Source: Actinomyces sp. (lineage in GTDB: Bacteria; Actinomycetota; Actinomycetes; Actinomycetales; Actinomycetaceae). Taken from it: 64,000 nucleotides of DNA. The notes beneath the pieces were generated by a model, which was not told where the DNA came from, searched no databases, and saw nothing but the letters and a program-made list of their open reading frames with translations. Numbering within the stretch: position 1 is the stretch's first letter; each line of letters begins with the position of its first letter. Made by a program: the position numbers and the translations under genes. This document shows, one piece after another, positions 1 to 11,832 of this stretch. The DNA lies in NCBI GenBank assembly GCA_022649165.1, contig JALCNR010000001.1, positions 248,001 to 312,000 of the forward strand. The letters run 5' to 3'.

Positions 1-2139
<2,139 letters not shown>

Positions 2140-2150
2140 GGTGCGCCCAG

Positions 2151-2173
2151 CCGGGAGGGGAGTCCCCGCCCGG
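2151..2173. terminator. hairpin between convergent ppk2 and pgi
   Basis: CCGGG and GGGG arms pair with CCCC and CCCGG across a short AGT loop, with small bulges. It lies in the 49-base gap between two converging genes. There is no T-run. A bidirectional terminator is inferred from position. Confidence 0.45.
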
Positions 2174-2188
2174 TCCGCCGCCCGGCGC

Positions 2189-3874
2189 TCACACCCGATG
2201 GCTCCGGTAGTACTCGATGAGCCCGCGCGTCGAGGAATCCTGCCCGGCCAGCACCGCGGCGTCCCCGGCGATGGCGGGAACCAGGTCCCTCGCGAGTTTC
2301 TTGCCCAGCTCGACGCCCCACTGATCGAAGGAGTCGATGCCCCACACCGCCCCCTGGACGAAGGTGATGTGCTCGTAGAGGGCGATCAGCTGGCCGAGCA
2401 CCGACGGCGTGAGCGCGGGCGCCATGATGGAGGTGGTCGGCCGGTTCCCCGTGAACACCCGGGCCGGCACGACCGCCTCCGGCGTGCCCTCGGCGCGAAC
2501 CTCGTCGGCCGTCCTCCCGAAGGCCAGGGCCTTGGTCTGGGCGAAGAAATTCGACAGGAACAGCTCATGGACGTCGGCGCCCCCGTCGCGGGTGTCCCAG
2601 GTCGGGGTCGCGAAGGCGATGAAGTCGGCCGGCACGACGCGCGTGCCCTGGTGGATCAGCTGGTAGAAGGCGTGCTGCCCGTTGGTGCCGGGCTCTCCCC
2701 AGAAGACCTCGCCGGTGTCGTAGGACACGGGCGTCCCGTCCCAGCGCACGGACTTCCCGTTGGACTCCATGGTCAGCTGCTGCAGGTAGGCGGGGAACCG
2801 GTGGAGATACTGGGAGTAGGGCAGCACCGCGTGGGTGTCCGATCCCAGGAAGTTCCCGTACCAGACGTTGATCAGCCCCATGAGCAGCGGCACATTGTCG
2901 CGGGGCGCGGCCGTGGCGAAGTGGCGGTCGATCATGTGGAAGCCGCCGAGGAACTCCTCGAAGTGCTCCGGTCCGATCGCGACGGCCAGCGACGTCCCCA
3001 CCGCGGAGTCCACCGAGTAGCGCCCACCCACCCAGTTCCAGAAGCCGAAGGCGTTGGCCGGGTCAATCCCGAAGGCCGCCACCTTGTCCAGCGCCGTGGA
3101 CACCGCCACGAAGTGCCGGGCGATCGCCGCCGCCTCGCCCGCCGTGTCGCCCTCGTCGAGGAGCCCCCGCGAGCGCATCGCCCCCAGGAACCACTCGCGC
3201 ACGACGCGGGCGTTCGTCAGGGTCTCCAGCGTGGTGAAGGTCTTCGAGGCGACGATGACGAGGGTGGTCTCAGGGTCGAGGTCCCGGGTCTTCTCGGCCG
3301 CGTCGGTGGGGTCGATGTTCGAGATGAAGCGGCAGCTCAGCCCTGGCGCAACGAAGGGCCGGAGCGCCTCGTAGGCCATGACGGGCCCCAGGTCCGACCC
3401 GCCGATCCCGATGTTGACGACGGTCCGCACCGGTTTGCCGCTCGCCCCGGTCCACTCGCCGCTGCGGACGCGGCGGGCGAAGTCGTAGATCTTCGCCAGC
3501 TCCGCGTGGACCTCGGCGACGACATCCGCGCCGTCGACCTCCAGATGGTCCTCGGAGGGCCGGCGCAGCGCGGTGTGGAGGACGGCGCGGTCCTCCGTGA
3601 CGTTGATCCGCTCGCCCTCGAGCATCCGGTCGCGGTGGTGGAGCACGTGGGTCTGCTCGGCCAGGGCGAGCAGGTCCTCCAGCACCGCGTCGTCGACGAG
3701 GTTCTTCGACAGGTCGACGTGCAGGTCCCCGGCCCGGCGCGTCCAGCGGGCGCCGCGATCGGGGTCGGCGTCGAACCAGGCGCGCAGGTCGGGGTCGAAG
3801 GCGTCGGCCCGGGCGTCCAGCGACTGCCACGCCCGGGTGGTCGTCGGGTCGGTCGGGGGGGGAAGAGTGCTCAT
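2189..3874 (-). CDS. pgi: glucose-6-phosphate isomerase
   Basis: Glucose-6-phosphate/fructose-6-phosphate isomerase, 561 residues, normal length for the long bacterial form. The sugar-phosphate isomerase signatures are visible: the [19 protein letters not shown] block and SKTFTTLET for phosphate binding, [11 protein letters not shown], and the C-terminal block [19 protein letters not shown]. The ATG at 3874 has AGGAG about 10 bases upstream. The open frame continues upstream, but only with non-homologous sequence. It lies 52 bases downstream of the phosphofructokinase gene on the same strand, so the two glycolytic steps are probably co-transcribed. It is also where fructose made by the AGE-family isomerase at 56-57 kb would join central metabolism after phosphorylation. 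Confidence 0.96.
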   Translation of the reverse strand: MSTLPPPTDPTTTRAWQSLDARADAFDPDLRAWFDADPDRGARWTRRAGDLHVDLSKNLVDDAVLEDLLALAEQTHVLHHRDRMLEGERINVTEDRAVLHTALRRPSEDHLEVDGADVVAEVHAELAKIYDFARRVRSGEWTGASGKPVRTVVNIGIGGSDLGPVMAYEALRPFVAPGLSCRFISNIDPTDAAEKTRDLDPETTLVIVASKTFTTLETLTNARVVREWFLGAMRSRGLLDEGDTAGEAAAIARHFVAVSTALDKVAAFGIDPANAFGFWNWVGGRYSVDSAVGTSLAVAIGPEHFEEFLGGFHMIDRHFATAAPRDNVPLLMGLINVWYGNFLGSDTHAVLPYSQYLHRFPAYLQQLTMESNGKSVRWDGTPVSYDTGEVFWGEPGTNGQHAFYQLIHQGTRVVPADFIAFATPTWDTRDGGADVHELFLSNFFAQTKALAFGRTADEVRAEGTPEAVVPARVFTGNRPTTSIMAPALTPSVLGQLIALYEHITFVQGAVWGIDSFDQWGVELGKKLARDLVPAIAGDAAVLAGQDSSTRGLIEYYRSHRV

Positions 3875-3926
3875 CTTTGTGCTCCTGTGCGGATTGTCGG
3901 GGGTCGTGGGATCGTCCGGGCGGCCG

Positions 3927-6338
3927 CTACCGCCCTTCGGGGGCGGACGCGTCGAGGACGGTGACCGGGCGGAGCTCCACATCGGCGTTCAGCTGCGAGA
4001 CCGCCTCGAGGACGGGGCGCAGTTCCATCCACCACTGCAGGGAGGGGCGGCCGTTCTCCCGGTCCAAGTCGTCGTCCATGCGCTCGACGGCGCGGGACTC
4101 GATGGAGCGCGTGGTCTGGCCGATGTAGACGGCGTTCGACGTGCCCTTCTCGAACTGCCCGGCCAACTGCGTGATCGCGGCGTCGATGAGGCGCGTGGCC
4201 AGCAGCCGGTCGAAGGGGGTGGGCGCCCCGCCCTGCTGGAGATGGCCCAGCGCGCAGTTGCGCACGTCGTAGAGCCCGTCGCCCTCGCCCTCGAAGACGC
4301 GGCCGAGGAACTCGCGGTCGTAGTGGGGGGAGGCCTCCTCGTTGGCGAGGACGAGGTAGAGGCGGCGTCCGTGCTCGAAGGCCTCTCGCAGGCGGCGCGC
4401 GTCCCGGCTGATGTCCGTGATGGTGAACGGGACCTCGTTGAGGTAGGCATGCTCGGCGCCGGAGGCGATCCCCGCCATCAGCGTGAGATAGCCGCAGCGC
4501 CGTCCCATCACCTCCGCGACGAAACAGCGTTTCGAGGCCGCCGCGGACTCCTTGATGCGGTCGAGCGCCCACACGGCGTTGTTGAGCGCCGTGTCCGCGC
4601 CGATCGTCAACTCCGTGCCTGGCAGGTTGTTGTCGATGGTGGCGGGCACGAGGACCGTCGGGATGCGGAAGGCCGGATAGCGGTCGCGCTCCCCCGTCAT
4701 GCCGGCGACGGCCAGGTAGGCGTCCAGTCCGCCGATGACGAGGAGGGCGTCGATCCGGTTGCGCTCCAGGGCCCGCCCGATCCCGTAGTACTCCTCGATC
4801 GAGGGCTGGATGCGCCGCGTCCCGAGCTCGGCTCCGCCGTGGAAGGCCCAGCCCTCCACGTCCGACCACGACAACTCGCGCACCTTGTTCTCCATGAGCC
4901 CCGGCCACGAGCCGTCGACCCCCAGCATCACCCACCCGCGGTTGATGCCCAGGCGCACGGCGGCCCGCGCGGCGGTGTTCATGCCGGGGGCGAGCCCGCC
5001 GGCGTGGAGGATCGCCACGCGCGGCGCCGGGTCATCCACCTGATGGATCACGCCGGGCGAGTCGGCGGCGCCCGCCTCCGCGGGGTCCGCCGGGCCGCTC
5101 CCCGGCTCGGCCCCGGCTCCGCCCTCCGGCGCGGGCTCGGGGGCGGGCGGGGCGGACAGGATGTCGTTGAGCGCGACCATCGTCGTGAAGCTCGCGCCGC
5201 GCGCCGCCATGGCGGCGCGGTAGTCGCCGTCGGCGACGTAGCCTTTGACGGCGCGCGTGTCGCGCACGGCTTTCATCAGCGGGATCCGGGTGACGCGGTT
5301 GTTGCGCACGCCCAGGACGACGGGCTCGGAGTCGTGCCCGGCCTGCGTGATCTCCTGGACGGCCGCGTATCCCAGCAGCGTCGACATCCACCGGTCGTAG
5401 GCCGAGGGCGTGCCGCCGCGCTGGACGTGCCCGAGGATCGTGATGCGCGCGTCCTCGCCGGTGCGCTCCCGGATGGCCTCGGCGATCTGGGGGGCGCCCA
5501 GGTGGGCGCCCGTCTGGTCCGTGGCCCCCTCGGCGACCAGGATCATCGACTCCCGCCTCCCGGCGGCGCGGCCGCGGCGCAGCTTCTCGCACAGATCGTC
5601 CTCCCACCCCGGGCCCACGGGGTTCTCCGGGGTGAAGACGTAGTCGGCTCCCCCGGCGACGGCCCCCATCAGCGGGAGGTAGCCGCAGTGCCGGCCCATG
5701 ACCTCGACGATGAAGGTGCGCTGGTGGGAGGCGGCCGTCGACGTGATCTGGTCGAGCGCGTCCACGATGCGATGCAGGGCGGTGTCCGCCCCGATCGTCA
5801 TGTCGGTGCCCACGAGGTCGTTGTCGATGGACCCCACCAGGCCGACGACGATCAGGCTGGGGTGGGCATCGGCGACCTGCTGGGAGATCGCGCCCTCCTC
5901 GAGGAGCTGAGCGACGTGGGCGGCCCAGCCCTCGCGGAACTCGTCCGTGCCGGCCAGAGAGCCGTCCCCTCCGATGACGACCAGCCGGTCGATGCCGCGT
6001 TCGAGGAGGTGGAGGGCCGCCTTGTGCATGCCCGACCACTCCCGGAACTCCACCGAGCGGGCGGTGCCGATGACCGTGCCGCCCTCGGCGAGGATGCCGG
6101 ACACATCCGACCACGCGAGCTCCTGGATGTAGTCCCCGCCCTGGACGGCGCCCTCCCAGCCCTCGCGGATCGCGTAGGGGACGGCCCCGCGGGCCAGGGC
6201 CGTGCGGGCGACCGCGCGCACCGCCGCGTTCATGCCCTGGGCGTCCCCGCCCGAGGTGAGCACGCCGATGCGCATCGCAGGCGCCGGTGCGGCAGCCATC
6301 TCCGGATCGCTGGCGGCTGCTGCTGTCTGACCGGTCAT
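3927..6338 (-). CDS. tandem eukaryote-type 6-phosphofructokinase
   Basis: Phosphofructokinase of 803 residues made of two fused PFK units joined by an Ala/Pro/Gly-rich linker (about 395-435). The N-half carries the catalytic motifs: GGDGS (123-127) and SIDND (170-174), then [15 protein letters not shown] and EVMGRHCGY. The wording closely follows animal PFK. The C-half keeps the fold signatures ([25 protein letters not shown]) but has GGLDA (536-540) and TIDNN (567-571). The catalytic aspartate pair is broken, as in the regulatory half of eukaryotic PFK. Gly in GGDGS and Gly before SIDND favour ATP over pyrophosphate as donor. The ATG at 6338 follows AGGAGGGG. First gene of a pfk-pgi pair. 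Confidence 0.92.
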   Translation of the reverse strand: MTGQTAAAASDPEMAAAPAPAMRIGVLTSGGDAQGMNAAVRAVARTALARGAVPYAIREGWEGAVQGGDYIQELAWSDVSGILAEGGTVIGTARSVEFREWSGMHKAALHLLERGIDRLVVIGGDGSLAGTDEFREGWAAHVAQLLEEGAISQQVADAHPSLIVVGLVGSIDNDLVGTDMTIGADTALHRIVDALDQITSTAASHQRTFIVEVMGRHCGYLPLMGAVAGGADYVFTPENPVGPGWEDDLCEKLRRGRAAGRRESMILVAEGATDQTGAHLGAPQIAEAIRERTGEDARITILGHVQRGGTPSAYDRWMSTLLGYAAVQEITQAGHDSEPVVLGVRNNRVTRIPLMKAVRDTRAVKGYVADGDYRAAMAARGASFTTMVALNDILSAPPAPEPAPEGGAGAEPGSGPADPAEAGAADSPGVIHQVDDPAPRVAILHAGGLAPGMNTAARAAVRLGINRGWVMLGVDGSWPGLMENKVRELSWSDVEGWAFHGGAELGTRRIQPSIEEYYGIGRALERNRIDALLVIGGLDAYLAVAGMTGERDRYPAFRIPTVLVPATIDNNLPGTELTIGADTALNNAVWALDRIKESAAASKRCFVAEVMGRRCGYLTLMAGIASGAEHAYLNEVPFTITDISRDARRLREAFEHGRRLYLVLANEEASPHYDREFLGRVFEGEGDGLYDVRNCALGHLQQGGAPTPFDRLLATRLIDAAITQLAGQFEKGTSNAVYIGQTTRSIESRAVERMDDDLDRENGRPSLQWWMELRPVLEAVSQLNADVELRPVTVLDASAPEGR

Positions 6339-6413
6339 CTGTCCCCTCCTGAGGTGGTCGTCGAACCCCGGCTCTATTGTGCCCTCTCCAGGCGCCCGCG
6401 CCGACAGGCCTTT

Positions 6414-6427
6414 GCCCCAGGCGGGGC
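6414..6427 (-). terminator. small GC hairpin after the exporter gene
   Basis: GCCCC-AGGC-GGGGC just past the stop codon of the YhgE-type gene and 76 bases before the pfk start. Weak evidence; no T-run. Confidence 0.25.
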
Positions 6428-6435
6428 GAGGGCGC

Positions 6436-9258
6436 TCAGCGCGCGGCGGGGGCGCCGGGGAGGTCACCGGGTCCGGAGCCAGCGTCCCCGGGTGCGCCGG
6501 CGGTCGAGGATTCGCCGGAGGAGGGGCGGGCGCGTTCCAGCTCGACGCGGGCCTGGGCCGCCCGTTGTTCGGCGTCGGCGGCCAGCTGGTCCTGCAGGAG
6601 GGCGTTGTCCCGGGGCAGTGGGCGGCGCCCGCCCCGGAAGTAGGCGCCCAGGAAGGTGCAGGCGACGGCCGCGACGAACCAGACGGCCAGGATCGCCAGG
6701 CAGTTGCGCACGGCGTGATCGGCGCCCGCGCCCGCGATCATGTCTCGGAACGCCAGCTGGGTGTAGGACATCGGCAGGAACGGGTGGATCCACTGGAAGA
6801 ACCTCGGAGCGGTCTCGACCGGGAAGGTCGCGCCCATCGAGGTGATCTGGAGGCTGAGGAGGATGATCGAGACGAACCGGCCGCGGTAGGCCATGGTCGC
6901 CACCGCCGCCTGGTTGACCGCGACGAAGGTGAGGGAGGCGGCGATGGCCAGCAGCACGAGGCCTCCGACATTGTCCGCGTTGAGCCCGATCGTCCAGTTG
7001 ACGATCGTCATCATGAGGACGGCCTGCGCGACGGAGAGCACGGTGGCGGTCGTCGCGGGCCTCAGCGCCGCGTGCCACCACTTCTCCGTGGGTCCGGGGC
7101 GGCGGTCGAGCGCGGGCAGGACGAGGAAGATCGCGATCCCGCCGACCCACAGCGCGAGCGACATGAACATCGGCGTGAACCCGGCGCCGTTGTTCGCCAC
7201 CGCGTGGTCGCGCACCGCGTCGACGGCCACGGGCGTCGAGATGACGTCGGCGATGTGGCCGGCGTCGGCATCCGTGTAGGCCGGGATCCGGTCGACGCCG
7301 TCGCTCAGGCCCTCGGTGAGCTTCGCGGCACCGGTGGCCAGCGCGGAGGAGCCGTCGGAGGCGGTATGCGTCCCCTCCTCGAGGGTCCTCAGGCCGTCGG
7401 CGAGCGCCGAGGTCGAGTCCGCGAGCGTGGCGGAGCCGTCGGCGAGGTCCTTCAGCCCGACCGTGAGGGTGTCCGCCCCCGAGGAGGCGGTCGAGGCGCC
7501 CTCGGCCAGCTGGCGCGCGCCGGAGGCCAGCGCGGAGGAGTTCTGCGTCAGGGTGGTCAGACCGGAGCTTAGCTGGGAGGTCGCGCCGATCAGCTGCGTC
7601 GACGAGGACGCCCCTGCTCGCAGGGTCTGGGACTGCGAGGAGAGGGTGTTGAGGACGCCGGCGAGGCTCCGCCCGGAGCCGGTCGCCGGATTGTAGGCGT
7701 CTGTCGCCTGGCCGATGCCGGCCTGGAGCGTGGAGGCGCCAGCTGCCAGTTCTTTCGCGCCGGCGAGCGCCGTCTGGGCGCCGGTCGCGGCGCTCTGGGT
7801 CTTCGAGCGCAGGGTATCGCTCTGATCGCTCAAGGCCTTCGCGCCGTCCGCCGCCTCACCTACCTGGCCGGCCAGGGTGGTGACGCCGGAGTCCACCTGG
7901 GACGCCCCGTTGGTCAGCGTCTCGTTCTGCTGGGTGGCCTGGGCGAGGGCGGCGCACACGGGATCGGAGGCGCCGTGCGTTCCCGCGCAGAGCTGCTGGA
8001 TCTGCTTGATCGACTTGGTGTATTCCGCGACGCCCGAGGAGAGGCTCTGCGCGCCGCCGGTGAGCTCCTGGAGCTTCTGGGTCGCCGCCGGATCATTGAG
8101 CTGTCCGCTCAGGCTGTCGACACCTCGGGTATAGGCGTCGACGCCCTTGACCAGGGTGTCGTTGTGCGAGGGCTCCTTCAGGTCCCCGGTGTCGCTCGCG
8201 GTTCCGAGCCCGTTCGCGAGCGCGGTCAGCCCCGGATTCGCCTCGCTCCCGTCGCCCACCAGCTGCGCGAGCCCGGTGCTCAGCGCGGAGGCGCCGCTGA
8301 CAAGTGAGGGCGTCTGGGAGGTTCCGGCGACGACGGTCGCGCGCAGTTGGTCGACGCCCGCGGTGTAGGTGCCGACGCCGTCGGCCAGCGTCGTCAGGCC
8401 TTCGGCTCCCGAGGCGATCTGCCGGGCCCCGGAGGCCGCCTGGTCCACGCCTGCCGTGTACCGGGAGACGCCCGAGTCCAGGGTCGACGCCCCCTGGGAG
8501 AGGGCAGCGACCCCGCTGCTCAGGGCGTCGGCCCCCGAGGCGGCGCTCTGGGCGCCGGAGGCCATCTGTCCGGCGCCGTCGGCCAGCTGTGACGCGCCGG
8601 ACTGCGCCGTCGACGCGCCGTCCTCAAGGGAGGAGAGTCCCGACTGCAGGTCGTCCGCCCCTTCGGCGAGCGCCGAGGCGCCCGACTGGGCGTCGTCCAT
8701 CCCGTCGCGGATCGTCCCCAGGGACATCACGATGTTGTCGACGTACTCGTCGACACCGCGGGCCGTCATCACGTTCTCCATCTCGGAGGCGACCGTCTTC
8801 GCCATCGTGCCGGCCAGGTAGTTGACCCCGTCGTCGGTCTCGAGGCTGAGGGTCTGCTGGGCCGCGTCCTGAGGGTCGCCGGCGGCCACGCGGGTCGTCG
8901 CCTGGGTGAAGTCGGCCGGGATGACGAGCATCGCGCGGATGTCCTCGGAGGTCATCGCGGCGCGGGCCTCGTCCTCGCTGTCCATCCGGACCCAGGTGAA
9001 CCCGACGTCCTGTCCCTCCTGGGGGTCCGTCAGCCGGTCGGCCAGCTCGTCGCCCAGCGCGAAGTGCCGGGTCTCCCCTGTCGCCAGGGTGACATCGGCA
9101 GGGGTGTCCAGGTCGACCACCGCGGCCGTCATCGTGTCGAGCCGGTTGGTGGGGTTCTGGTAGGCGGAGGTCAGCAGCCCGGCGTAAAGCAGCGGGATGA
9201 TGGCGATGGCGACCACGACGATGACGTTCGCGAACGTCGAGCCGGTCAGTTTTCTCAT
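6436..9258 (-). CDS. YhgE/Pip-type membrane protein with Gly-Ala repeat stalk
   Basis: Membrane protein of 940 residues with YhgE/Pip architecture (ABC-2/MmpL-exporter-like). One N-terminal membrane helix (about residues 10-30) leads into a YhgE N-terminal domain. Roughly 450 residues of degenerate heptad-like repeats rich in GA/SGA/ADGA follow (for example SGASQLADGAGQMASGAQSA), probably a long extracellular coiled stalk. The C-terminal part has about five hydrophobic spans from roughly residue 700 on, ending in a charged cytoplasmic tail. Proteins of this group act in secretion or phage infection; the cargo is unknown. The ATG at 9258 has AAGGA upstream. It is divergent from a TetR regulator with three shared operators, so it is probably repressed by it. 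Confidence 0.85.
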   Translation of the reverse strand: MRKLTGSTFANVIVVVAIAIIPLLYAGLLTSAYQNPTNRLDTMTAAVVDLDTPADVTLATGETRHFALGDELADRLTDPQEGQDVGFTWVRMDSEDEARAAMTSEDIRAMLVIPADFTQATTRVAAGDPQDAAQQTLSLETDDGVNYLAGTMAKTVASEMENVMTARGVDEYVDNIVMSLGTIRDGMDDAQSGASALAEGADDLQSGLSSLEDGASTAQSGASQLADGAGQMASGAQSAASGADALSSGVAALSQGASTLDSGVSRYTAGVDQAASGARQIASGAEGLTTLADGVGTYTAGVDQLRATVVAGTSQTPSLVSGASALSTGLAQLVGDGSEANPGLTALANGLGTASDTGDLKEPSHNDTLVKGVDAYTRGVDSLSGQLNDPAATQKLQELTGGAQSLSSGVAEYTKSIKQIQQLCAGTHGASDPVCAALAQATQQNETLTNGASQVDSGVTTLAGQVGEAADGAKALSDQSDTLRSKTQSAATGAQTALAGAKELAAGASTLQAGIGQATDAYNPATGSGRSLAGVLNTLSSQSQTLRAGASSSTQLIGATSQLSSGLTTLTQNSSALASGARQLAEGASTASSGADTLTVGLKDLADGSATLADSTSALADGLRTLEEGTHTASDGSSALATGAAKLTEGLSDGVDRIPAYTDADAGHIADVISTPVAVDAVRDHAVANNGAGFTPMFMSLALWVGGIAIFLVLPALDRRPGPTEKWWHAALRPATTATVLSVAQAVLMMTIVNWTIGLNADNVGGLVLLAIAASLTFVAVNQAAVATMAYRGRFVSIILLSLQITSMGATFPVETAPRFFQWIHPFLPMSYTQLAFRDMIAGAGADHAVRNCLAILAVWFVAAVACTFLGAYFRGGRRPLPRDNALLQDQLAADAEQRAAQARVELERARPSSGESSTAGAPGDAGSGPGDLPGAPAAR

Positions 9259-9362
9259 GAGAGCGTCCTTCTGGGAAGCGGGTTCCCCTGCGGGCCCGCG
9301 GGGGGCGGCGGAGCGTCCGGCGCGGGTCGCGTGTGTGTGGGGGGACGAGGTCGCCCCGCTTC

Positions 9363-9445
9363 GATACAGGTCTGTATTCAACGGTCGACACAGACGATAC
9401 ATGTGTGTATCGTTGCTTGCAACAGGGCCGATACACTGATGTATC
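9363..9445. promoter_or_regulatory. three TetR-type operators between exporter and regulator
   Basis: Three copies of the palindrome GATACA-N4-TGTATC lie at 9363-9378 (one mismatch), 9396-9411 and 9430-9445. Their centres are 33 and 34 bp apart, so they fall on nearly one DNA face. The spacers differ (GGTC, TGTG, CTGA) while the arms are kept, as expected of protein-binding sites. A palindromic TTGCAA at 9417-9422 could serve as -35 toward both genes, with TATCGT (minus strand, 9394-9399) as a -10 inside the middle operator. The repressor is presumably the adjacent TetR protein. Confidence 0.8.
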
Positions 9446-9465
9446 CCATAACACAGGAACGGGCG

Positions 9466-10338
9466 ATGATGATGACGATGACAGAGAGGATGTCGGCCAG
9501 GCGCGCGGCCGTCAGGCGCCTCGCCGGCGCCCCCACGACCGACCGGCGCGCGCAGACGCAGCGACGTCTGCTGGACGCCGGGCGCACCGTGATCGCCGAG
9601 AACGGCGTCGGGGGGGCCTCGGTGGGCCTCATCACCTCCTCGGCGGGATTCTCGCGAGGGGCGTTCTACTCCAACTTCCAGGACATGGACCATTTCGTCG
9701 AGCAGGTCGCCCACCGCGAGTGGGAGTCCGTCCTGGTCGCCATCGGCCGGAGCCTGAACGCGGCCCTCGACCAGTCCCCGGCCGGCGGAGAGGGCGCCCC
9801 CGACGACGAGTGGGCCGCCGCCCCCGGGACGGGCGCCGGGCCCGCGCCGGACGCGGCCCGCGCGACATCCTCGGAGCGCTCTTCCAGCCACGTCGCCGAC
9901 CGCGTCGCGACGGGACTGCTGGAGTCCACGCGCCCCCTGCTGCTCGCGGGCCGGGCGGATGCCGATCTCGACAACCTCACCCGGTTCGCCCAGGCGCTGC
10001 TGGCCGCCGTCCCCCGCGACCGCGAGTTCTACCTGCTGTGGACGTCCCTGTCGAACTTCATGGTGCGCTTCCCGGAGGGATCCGCCCACCTGCGCGCCGC
10101 CTTCATCGACTTCCACGACGGCATGGCCGAGTACCTGGTCGACGCCCTGGACGCCTTGGGCCTGGAGCCCGCCATCGACCCCGGGGACATCGTGGACCTG
10201 GTCATCGCCATCGGGGCCCGTTCGATGCGCTCCCAGCTGGTGTCGACGGACCATCTGGAAGGTGAGCTCATCGACCGGCTCCTCCCCGTCCTCATCCCCA
10301 CGCTCATCCGCGTGCGGGAGGCCCCATCGCGGCGATGA
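9466..10338 (+). CDS. TetR/AcrR family transcriptional regulator
   Basis: TetR-family repressor of 290 residues. The DNA-binding domain includes ARRAQTQRRLLDAGRTVIAENG-like helices 1-2 and the recognition region ITSSAGFSRGAFYSNFQDMD (about residues 45-64). The C-terminal ligand domain is unusually interrupted near residues 100-140 by an acidic, Ala/Pro/Gly-rich low-complexity stretch. ATG at 9466 is chosen because AGGAAC lies 6 bases upstream; it is the first of four closely spaced ATGs. An earlier in-frame ATG at 9439 falls inside the third operator. It is divergent from the YhgE-type exporter, and the three palindromes between them suggest control of both genes. The ligand is unknown. Confidence 0.88.
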   Translation: MMMTMTERMSARRAAVRRLAGAPTTDRRAQTQRRLLDAGRTVIAENGVGGASVGLITSSAGFSRGAFYSNFQDMDHFVEQVAHREWESVLVAIGRSLNAALDQSPAGGEGAPDDEWAAAPGTGAGPAPDAARATSSERSSSHVADRVATGLLESTRPLLLAGRADADLDNLTRFAQALLAAVPRDREFYLLWTSLSNFMVRFPEGSAHLRAAFIDFHDGMAEYLVDALDALGLEPAIDPGDIVDLVIAIGARSMRSQLVSTDHLEGELIDRLLPVLIPTLIRVREAPSRR

Positions 10339-10359
10339 CCCGCCTCCGGGTCGGGCGGC

Positions 10360-11577
10360 TCACGCCAGCCGCGCCTCGAGGTCGCCGTCGAGCGCGGCCA
10401 GGAACTGCTCGGTCGTCAACCACTCCTGATCGGGCCCGATCAACAGTGCGAGGTCCTTCGTCATCCGGCCCGATTCGACGGCGCGGATCACGACGTCCTC
10501 CAGAGTCCGCGCGAAACCCGACACCTCGGGCGTGGCGTCCAGTTCGCCGCGATGGGCCAGGCCCCGCGTCCAAGCGAAGATCGAGGCGATCGGGTTGGTG
10601 GAGGTGGGCCGCCCCGCCTGGTGCTGGCGGTAGTGACGGGTGACGGTGCCGTGGGCGGCCTCCGCCTCCATCGTGCGACCGTCAGGGGTGAGGAGCACCG
10701 AGGTCATGAGCCCGAGAGACCCGAAGCCCTGAGCCACGGTGTCGGACTGGACGTCCCCGTCGTAGTTCTTGCACGCCCAGATGTAGCCGCCCTCCCACTT
10801 CAGGGAACTCGCGACCATGTCGTCGATGAGTCGGTGCTCGTACGTCAGCCCGGCCGCCTCGAAACGCGTCTTGAACTCGGCGTCGAACACCTCCTGGAAG
10901 ATGTCCTTGAAGGCGCCGTCGTAGGCCTTGAGGATCGTGTTCTTCGTCGACAGGTACACCGGGTAGCCGCGCTGCAGGCCGTAGGCGAAGGTCGCGCGCG
11001 CGAAGTCGCGGATCGAGGCGTTGAAGTTATACATGCCCATCGTCACGCCGCCGCCCTCGGGCATCCGGACGACCTCGTGGACGATCGGCTCGGAGCCGTC
11101 CTCGGGCGTGAATGTGAGGGTCACCGTGCCGGCGCCGGGGACCTTGAAGTCGGTGGCGCGGTACTGGTCGCCGAAGGCATGGCGCCCGACGACGATCGGT
11201 TTCGTCCACCCGGGGACCAGGCGCGGGACGTTCGAGATGATGATCGGCTCCCGGAAGATCACCCCTCCCAGGATGTTGCGGATGGTGCCGTTGGGCGAAC
11301 GCCACATCCTCTTCAGCCCGAACTCGCGGACTCGGGCCTCGTCGGGGGTGATGGTGGCGCACTTGACGCCCACGCCGTGCTCCTTGATGGCGTTCGCGGC
11401 GTCGATCGTCACCTGGTCGTCGGTGGCGTCGCGGTTCTGGATCGACAGGTCGTAGTAGCGCAGGTCGATGTCCAGATAGGGGTGGATCAAACGGTCCTTG
11501 ATGAACTGCCAGATGATCCGCGTCATCTCGTCGCCGTCCAGTTCGACGACCGGCCCCGCGACCTTGATCCTGCCCAT
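10360..11577 (-). CDS. icd: NADP-dependent isocitrate dehydrogenase, eukaryotic-type subfamily
   Basis: Isocitrate dehydrogenase of 405 residues, converting isocitrate to 2-oxoglutarate with NADP. It belongs to the homodimeric type II subfamily shared with eukaryotes and several actinobacteria, not the E. coli type. Motifs: [17 protein letters not shown] at the start, [12 protein letters not shown] for substrate binding, [30 protein letters not shown] for the catalytic and metal-binding aspartates (split here across the 20-residue limit: [15 protein letters not shown] and [11 protein letters not shown]), and [14 protein letters not shown] for cofactor binding. The ATG at 11577 follows GGGAGGG. 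The open frame extends much further upstream, but that extension is not homologous and lies opposite the MFS gene. Confidence 0.96.
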   Translation of the reverse strand: MGRIKVAGPVVELDGDEMTRIIWQFIKDRLIHPYLDIDLRYYDLSIQNRDATDDQVTIDAANAIKEHGVGVKCATITPDEARVREFGLKRMWRSPNGTIRNILGGVIFREPIIISNVPRLVPGWTKPIVVGRHAFGDQYRATDFKVPGAGTVTLTFTPEDGSEPIVHEVVRMPEGGGVTMGMYNFNASIRDFARATFAYGLQRGYPVYLSTKNTILKAYDGAFKDIFQEVFDAEFKTRFEAAGLTYEHRLIDDMVASSLKWEGGYIWACKNYDGDVQSDTVAQGFGSLGLMTSVLLTPDGRTMEAEAAHGTVTRHYRQHQAGRPTSTNPIASIFAWTRGLAHRGELDATPEVSGFARTLEDVVIRAVESGRMTKDLALLIGPDQEWLTTEQFLAALDGDLEARLA

Positions 11578-11787
11578 TGCGGCCCTCCCCCTTGCCCGAC
11601 TTCCGCCCAGCTGTCCGTCCGATGCGGCCTCCCGCGCCTCCACGCACGGAGCCGTCGCCAGATTACTCGATGTCGAGAGATCTGTCAGCGCCGACCGCGC
11701 TCCCCCGTCCCGCCACGTCCCGTTCGGCCGGGCGCCTCCTCCGGGGGCGAGGGCGCCGGCACGGGCGAACGGAGCGTCACGGTTTAC

Positions 11788-11826
11788 GCAAGACATCTTG
11801 CACAATGCATCTTGCTGGATTACCCT
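11788..11826 (+). promoter_or_regulatory. operator and leaderless promoter of the MFS-ArsR pair
   Basis: A perfect inverted repeat GCAAGA-CA-TCTTGC (11788-11801) is followed by a second CATCTTGC half-site at 11808-11815, 14 bp on. TTGCAC (11798-11803), 17 bp spacing and TACCCT (11821-11826) could form a promoter whose transcript begins at the ATG of the MFS gene (11833), which has no ribosome site. The operator would overlap the -35. The downstream ArsR-like protein is the likely ligand. Confidence 0.6.
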
Positions 11827-11832
11827 CGCCCC

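Noticed and set aside
3927..6338. Pyrophosphate-dependent PFK
   Set aside because: The donor-site residues are GGDGS and Gly before SIDND, as in ATP enzymes, not GGDDT and Lys.
3573..6845. Very long open frame on the plus strand opposite pfk and the exporter end
   Set aside because: It is the high-GC shadow of pfk; the translation is Arg/Gly/Asp-rich with no family motif, while the minus frame is clearly PFK.
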